6,939 bases of DNA from CAYSHJ01 sp964589725 (GTDB lineage Bacteria; Planctomycetota; Planctomycetia; Planctomycetales; Planctomycetaceae), in assembly GCA_964589725.1 (NCBI GenBank), contig CAZPUJ010000473.1, positions 1-6,939 of the forward strand, written 5' to 3'. The translations under genes were made by a program, and so were the position numbers. The notes below the pieces were generated by a model. The model was not told where the DNA came from. It was given only the letters and a program-made list of their open reading frames with translations, and did not search any database. The stretch's first letter is position 1, and each line of letters starts with the position of its first letter. This document shows positions 3,504 through 6,939 of this stretch, piece after piece.

Positions 3504-6500
3504 GGACTCGCAGAGACGAGCCGCTTGCGTCGCGTCTTGCGCCTCCTTCGAGTCGTTGCCAAGCTCTTGCTTCACTTGCTCAGCAAGCTGCTGTGACTGC
3601 TGAGCCAACTCATTCTGCGCGGCCTGAGTGTCCCGCACCTTTTTCTGGGCTGTCGACGGCTCTTGGTTCTGGTTCTTGTTTTGCTCGTCTTGCGTCGCGT
3701 TGGCTTGTGGCTGCTGACTAGCTTGGTTCGCTGCCGCCTGTTGCTTCGACTGAGCCTGCTGTGGCTGCGATGGCTGATTCGCGCTCGCGCCTTGTTGCTG
3801 TTGCAGCGCGCGAGCCACTTCCTGCATCAACTGCCTCTGTTCCTCCGCCAGTTGTGCGACATGTTCTGGCTGCGGCAATTCGCGATTCAGCTCATTGGCG
3901 TTGGGAGCGTTGTCGTTCTCGGCGGGATCACCTTTCTCACCGGTCTTGTTCTGGTCGGCCTGACCCTGCGGCGCATTGGCTTGCTGCATTTTCTCCGCCG
4001 CTTCGGCGCGTGCGGCCACGTCGTGCAAAGCTTGCTCCGTGCGACGCTGTTCCTGAGCCGCGCGGTCGAGATTCCCTTGAGCCAACGCCTCGCGAGCTTG
4101 CTCCGCATGTTGCACCGCTCGCTGCTGAGCCGCTTCGCTGCCAGAAAGTTTTCGTTCTTGCTGCGGCGGCTCTGGTTCTTCACTCGGCTGTGCGTTCGGA
4201 CCCTGATTGGGCGAAGTCTGGATGTCATTCTTCCGCCCATCACTCGTCTGCATTTCGCTCTTTGGAGTGTCACCCTTTGAAGCATCGCCCTTCGGAGCGT
4301 CGTCCTTTGGACTCTGATCGCTTTGTGCCACCTTCGGTGAGTTTGGATCGTTTGACGCGGGCTTTTCTGGCTCGTCCGGCGGTTGCGTTCGGGAGTCGAG
4401 TCTCAACTTCGCCTCGTTCTTGTTGACCGTCTCAACGGGCAATTCAGCGATGCGGTCTTTCAATTGAGCCTGCTCACGGGCCAGTTGCTCGGCCGCCTTT
4501 TGACGGTCCTGCGGCGTTTGCCCTTCGCGAGCTTGATTGGCTTTCGCGGCGAGTTCGGCTTGTTCGTTCGCCAACTGGCGAGCCGCCTCGGCGAGCGACG
4601 CGGGACGATTCGCTGCGCGTGGTTCATTGGCTTCTATGTTTGACTCGCCGGCATTCGGTTTCGCATCGTTTGTCGGTTTCGCATCGTTTGTCGGCTTCGC
4701 ATCGTTTGTCGGCTTCGCGTCCGAGTCGGTTTTCGGGGCATTCGGTTGCTCGGCGGAATTCTGTCTGTCCGTTTGGCCTTCGGCAGCGGCTTTGGCCTTG
4801 TCGAGATCTGCCGCCAAGCGGTCGAGTTCGTTTGCCGCCTTTTCCTGCTGACGGCGAGCTTCGTCGAGGTTCCCCTGTTGCAGCGCGGCGACAGCGTCTC
4901 GCAGCGGTTCGGGATTCACGGGCGAGACGTTTTTAGTGCGGTCGCGAGTCTCGGCCTCGACAGCCGCCCGCTCGGCTCGTTGTTGGAGGTCTTCTTGCCG
5001 CTGAGCAAGTTCAGCCGTTTTCGCGGCGGCCTCTTGTTGCCGCTCCTTCATCACGTCGGCAAGTTTTTGCTGCTCATCGGCCAATTCGCGAGCTTGTTTC
5101 GACAACTCGGCGAGCTGTGCCAATTGATCCCGTTTCGCGGCGTTGAGCAGTTCGGGACGTTTCTTCAACAAGTCGTCGAGCGCGTCGGCGAGCTTCTGCT
5201 GATCTTGCGCGAGTTGCTGCCTTTCCTGTTCGCCTTTCGCGGCTTCTGCGGCGTTCTGTTTTTGATCGTCCCGTGCTGGCACCTCGGGTTGGTTTGGACC
5301 GTCCTTCGCTGGCACTTCTGGCTTGGATGCGTCGGCTTTCGCGGCGTCATTCTTAGCGAGTTGGTCGGCGCGGTTAGCGAGTTGGTCGGCTTGCTGCGCA
5401 AGGCGTCGCAGTTCGAGCAAGTCGCGCTGCAAGTCGGCCAGCTGCTGGAACGGCTTATCGAGCTGTTTCAGCTTCTTGGTGGCGTTATCCAACTGCTGTT
5501 CGGCGCGACGCAGGTTTTGCGATTGTTCTTCCCCATGAGCGTCCTTCGCGAGTTCCATTTCCTTTTCGGCGGCGGGCAGTTCCTGTTGCGCGACCTCACG
5601 AACCTTCTCGCCGAGTTCGTTGAAGATCGGGTCGGCCGCCAATTGCTCGCCGAGTTTGTCGCTCCGCTGGGTCAGCTCGTGCAACTGCCGTTCGAGCTCC
5701 TCGAACCGCTCACGGCTGGGCGGCTCCTGCATATTTCGGCCGGCGAGTTCAGCCTCTTTGCGGAGGTCTTCGAGCGCGTCTCGCTTCTGGGTAATCGCAC
5801 GGGCCAAGTCTTTGAGTTCGTTCTGCAACTCGTCGTGCGACTTGGCGAGTTCATTGGCTCCCGGCGGAGCGGCCTTGCGATTGACCCGCAGTACACGCGG
5901 CTGGGACCACACTTCGTGAGGCCCCGGCTCCGGACGTTCATCAGTCACCCGGACCTTGTACGTCATCCATTGGCCTTGTTCGAGATTAAGCTTCGCGAGG
6001 TCCAGCGTGAACCGCTGCTCGACTTGTTTCTGGCCGCGAACCTGCTCGTCGACTTGCAGCTCGGACTCCTTGCGGCCGGAGATTTCGACATGCAATTCCA
6101 ACTCCCCGACGCCGATGTCGTCGCTGGCGGTCACGTCGATCGGCACGACGTCGTCCGGCCGAACTTCCGTGCTGTGCACTCCCTTCACGGCCAACTTTGG
6201 CGGTTCGTCGGTGATGATGAGCAGCTCGCGCGGGACGGTGTCGTTGTTGGTCAGGTCGTGCTGATCCTTGACCGAGAACGCGAACGGGCCCGTGGTCTTT
6301 GGATCAGCTGTGAATTCGACGGTCGCCGATCGTTGATTGTCGTCGAGCGTCAACTCGGTCTTCTGTTCGCGCGACCGCCAAACGAATTCGGCCTGTTCGA
6401 CCGGCTTATTGAATTCGAGCGTGAATCGCAAGCGGCTGTGTTCGAACACGCGGATCGAGCCGACCGCGCCGTCAATTGTCTGAGCCGGCCAACCGGCATA

Positions 6501-6939
6501 CGCCGGCGGTTCGACGTCCAGCCGCACCTGCGTCACGACGGGCGGCTCGACCACTTGCACGCGGTAATCGCGCGAGTGCTGTCGATCGACAAGCACTTGA
6601 AAGTCGAAGTCGCGCATCACGTGCGGAACAACGGCGACGAACGCTTCGCGTGCTTCGTCGAACGGCATCGTCCGGCGATCCGTTGTGCCTGCGGCATCCC
6701 GCCATTCGAGCAGCAATGACTTCGGCGTTTCCGTTTCCTTCGAGTACTTCGCCGTCGCGAGCAATTCGACGTCCGCGCCGCGAGCCACCACGCGATCACC
6801 GTTCGCAACGTCAATCTGCCAAGCTCCCGCCGTGCCCCAGTTACCCCACGGCACAAGCAGTCGCTGCCAAAGCTGACGATACGTCGAAGGTGCCACAAAG
6901 ATCGGAACCGCGAGCAAAAAGCACGCGACCAAGCCCAGC
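3501..6939 (-). CDS. Giant membrane-anchored coiled-coil protein, DUF4175-like (N-terminus outside window; stops at in-frame TGA)
   Basis: The frame is open to the right edge (first full codon 6938-6936). The TTG at 6932 sits inside a transmembrane helix and is not a credible start, so the gene begins outside. In-window order: a hydrophobic segment LGLVACFLLAVPIFVA (about 6938-6891); then a beta-rich, probably extracytoplasmic region to about 5880 with several Ig-like strand sets, including 'RLDVEPPAYAGWP', 'ITDEPPKLAVKGV' and 'IDVTASDDIGVGELELHVEI'; then from about 5870 a very long heptad-like coiled coil rich in Ala, Gln, Glu, Lys and Asp (for example 'ELAKSHDELQNELKDLARAI'), interrupted by charged Pro/Asn/Asp linkers near 5240-5340, 4640-4760 and 4190-4400. 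This arrangement is typical of the DUF4175-like proteins of planctomycetes, of unknown function and, as I recall, often encoded near MoxR/BatA-type genes. A structural or tethering role in the envelope is inferred. 1,145 residues are visible before TGA 3501-3503; with the distal part it would exceed 1,510. Confidence 0.8.
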   Translation of the reverse strand, partial: LGLVACFLLAVPIFVAPSTYRQLWQRLLVPWGNWGTAGAWQIDVANGDRVVARGADVELLATAKYSKETETPKSLLLEWRDAAGTTDRRTMPFDEAREAFVAVVPHVMRDFDFQVLVDRQHSRDYRVQVVEPPVVTQVRLDVEPPAYAGWPAQTIDGAVGSIRVFEHSRLRFTLEFNKPVEQAEFVWRSREQKTELTLDDNQRSATVEFTADPKTTGPFAFSVKDQHDLTNNDTVPRELLIITDEPPKLAVKGVHSTEVRPDDVVPIDVTASDDIGVGELELHVEISGRKESELQVDEQVRGQKQVEQRFTLDLAKLNLEQGQWMTYKVRVTDERPEPGPHEVWSQPRVLRVNRKAAPPGANELAKSHDELQNELKDLARAITQKRDALEDLRKEAELAGRNMQEPPSRERFEELERQLHELTQRSDKLGEQLAADPIFNELGEKVREVAQQELPAAEKEMELAKDAHGEEQSQNLRRAEQQLDNATKKLKQLDKPFQQLADLQRDLLELRRLAQQADQLANRADQLAKNDAAKADASKPEVPAKDGPNQPEVPARDDQKQNAAEAAKGEQERQQLAQDQQKLADALDDLLKKRPELLNAAKRDQLAQLAELSKQARELADEQQKLADVMKERQQEAAAKTAELAQRQEDLQQRAERAAVEAETRDRTKNVSPVNPEPLRDAVAALQQGNLDEARRQQEKAANELDRLAADLDKAKAAAEGQTDRQNSAEQPNAPKTDSDAKPTNDAKPTNDAKPTNDAKPNAGESNIEANEPRAANRPASLAEAARQLANEQAELAAKANQAREGQTPQDRQKAAEQLAREQAQLKDRIAELPVETVNKNEAKLRLDSRTQPPDEPEKPASNDPNSPKVAQSDQSPKDDAPKGDASKGDTPKSEMQTSDGRKNDIQTSPNQGPNAQPSEEPEPPQQERKLSGSEAAQQRAVQHAEQAREALAQGNLDRAAQEQRRTEQALHDVAARAEAAEKMQQANAPQGQADQNKTGEKGDPAENDNAPNANELNRELPQPEHVAQLAEEQRQLMQEVARALQQQQGASANQPSQPQQAQSKQQAAANQASQQPQANATQDEQNKNQNQEPSTAQKKVRDTQAAQNELAQQSQQLAEQVKQELGNDSKEAQDATQAARLCES
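4260..4319 (-). repeat. Four imperfect 15-bp tandem units in the coiled-coil gene linker
   Basis: Four 15-base units, each beginning CTTTGG, CTTTGA, CTTCGG or CTTTGG on the plus strand, encode a degenerate pentapeptide (SPKDD, APKGD, ASKGD, TPKSE). They form a hydrophilic, probably disordered linker between coiled-coil segments. The units have diverged in sequence, suggesting an old expansion. Confidence 0.6.
4663..4716 (-). repeat. Three near-identical 18-bp tandem units (hexapeptide DAKPTN type)
   Basis: Units at 4663-4680, 4681-4698 and 4699-4716 share GCATCGTTTGTCGG and differ at one base, where the first has TTTC and the others CTTC. They give repeated Asp-Ala-Lys-Pro-Thr-Asn in a linker; a half unit GCATTCGGTTTC (4651-4662) precedes them. 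Near identity at the DNA level implies recent slippage expansion, so copy number may vary between strains. Confidence 0.85.
5353..5390 (-). repeat. Duplicated 17-bp segment at 21-bp spacing (one coiled-coil heptad)
   Basis: TTAGCGAGTTGGTCGGC occurs at 5353-5369 and again at 5374-5390. The 21-base period equals exactly one heptad and encodes 'ADQLANRADQLAK', so the coiled coil appears to have grown here by duplicating a heptad. Confidence 0.7.

Noticed and set aside
3497..3540. Programmed ribosomal frameshift at the coiled-coil break
   Set aside because: The upstream and downstream frames are the same, so a single shift is not needed; no slippery heptamer is seen before the TGA.
2703..4280. 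Plus-strand open frames of about 205-253 codons across the coiled-coil gene
   Set aside because: Leu/Arg-rich antisense shadows of Gln/Ala-rich coding; no recognisable motifs or start signals.
4746..6719. Long open frame (657 codons) on the plus strand
   Set aside because: It is antisense to the coiled-coil gene. It reads as a Leu/Val/Phe/Arg-rich string without domains, the mirror of Gln/Glu/Lys/Ala codons in GC-rich DNA.
6930..6932. TTG as the start of the giant protein
   Set aside because: The codon lies inside the hydrophobic helix (LGLVACFLL...), and the frame is open to the window edge, so the real start is outside.
1..6939. TGA or TAG reassignment to a sense codon
   Set aside because: TGA properly ends the LRR gene (234-236) and overlaps the toroid start (2394-2396), and TAG properly ends the toroid gene (1273-1275).

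Overview
The window most likely comes from a planctomycete chromosome (Pirellulales-like or a relative). This is an inference from four things seen together: a leucine-rich-repeat protein ending in the style common in that phylum; the dispersed hairpin repeat GTAG + GTCAGGCT/AGCCTGAC, whose translation gives the 'DVGQAFQPD' string found in many planctomycete protein predictions; a prenyltransferase/squalene-cyclase-like toroid protein ending in '..FLPIYQR'; and a very long Ala/Gln/Glu/Lys-rich coiled-coil protein of the DUF4175-like type. The DNA is GC-rich, and most coding sequence is on the minus strand.

Layout, left to right. 1-236 (+) is the 3' end of an LRR protein. 237-479 has no gene but holds three REP-type hairpins, two of them head to head. 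480-1166 (-) is a REP-associated tyrosine transposase (RAYT, Y1/HUH family) broken by one in-frame amber codon. It is bracketed by 59-bp imperfect direct repeats (453-511 and 1202-1260), each containing a REP hairpin. 1273-2397 (-) is an intact, probably exported alpha/alpha-toroid protein. 2394-6939 (-) is the rest of the window: one continuous reading frame for a membrane-anchored protein with a beta-rich N-terminal part and about 1,150 residues of coiled coil. It runs off the right edge and is interrupted by one in-frame TGA at 3501-3503.

How the genes relate. The giant coiled-coil gene and the toroid gene overlap by four bases (ATGA) with a Shine-Dalgarno-like GGAG upstream, so they are almost certainly co-transcribed and translationally coupled. 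Both are predicted to sit in or outside the cytoplasmic membrane, but no enzymatic role can be assigned. The REP/RAYT unit sits directly behind the operon and converges on the LRR gene, so it occupies an intergenic space between two 3' ends.

Most worth a second look: (i) the REP/RAYT unit, where the hairpins show a compensatory base-pair swap, the transposase's own stop codon is formed by the REP GTAG, and the 5' direct repeat looks like the tail of a second transposase copy; (ii) two genes in under 7 kb each interrupted by a single in-frame stop with clear coding beyond it; (iii) the TGA of the giant gene lies in a Cys-x-x-TGA context with a perfect hairpin 16 nt downstream. The last resembles a selenocysteine signal, but a mutation or sequence error is more likely.
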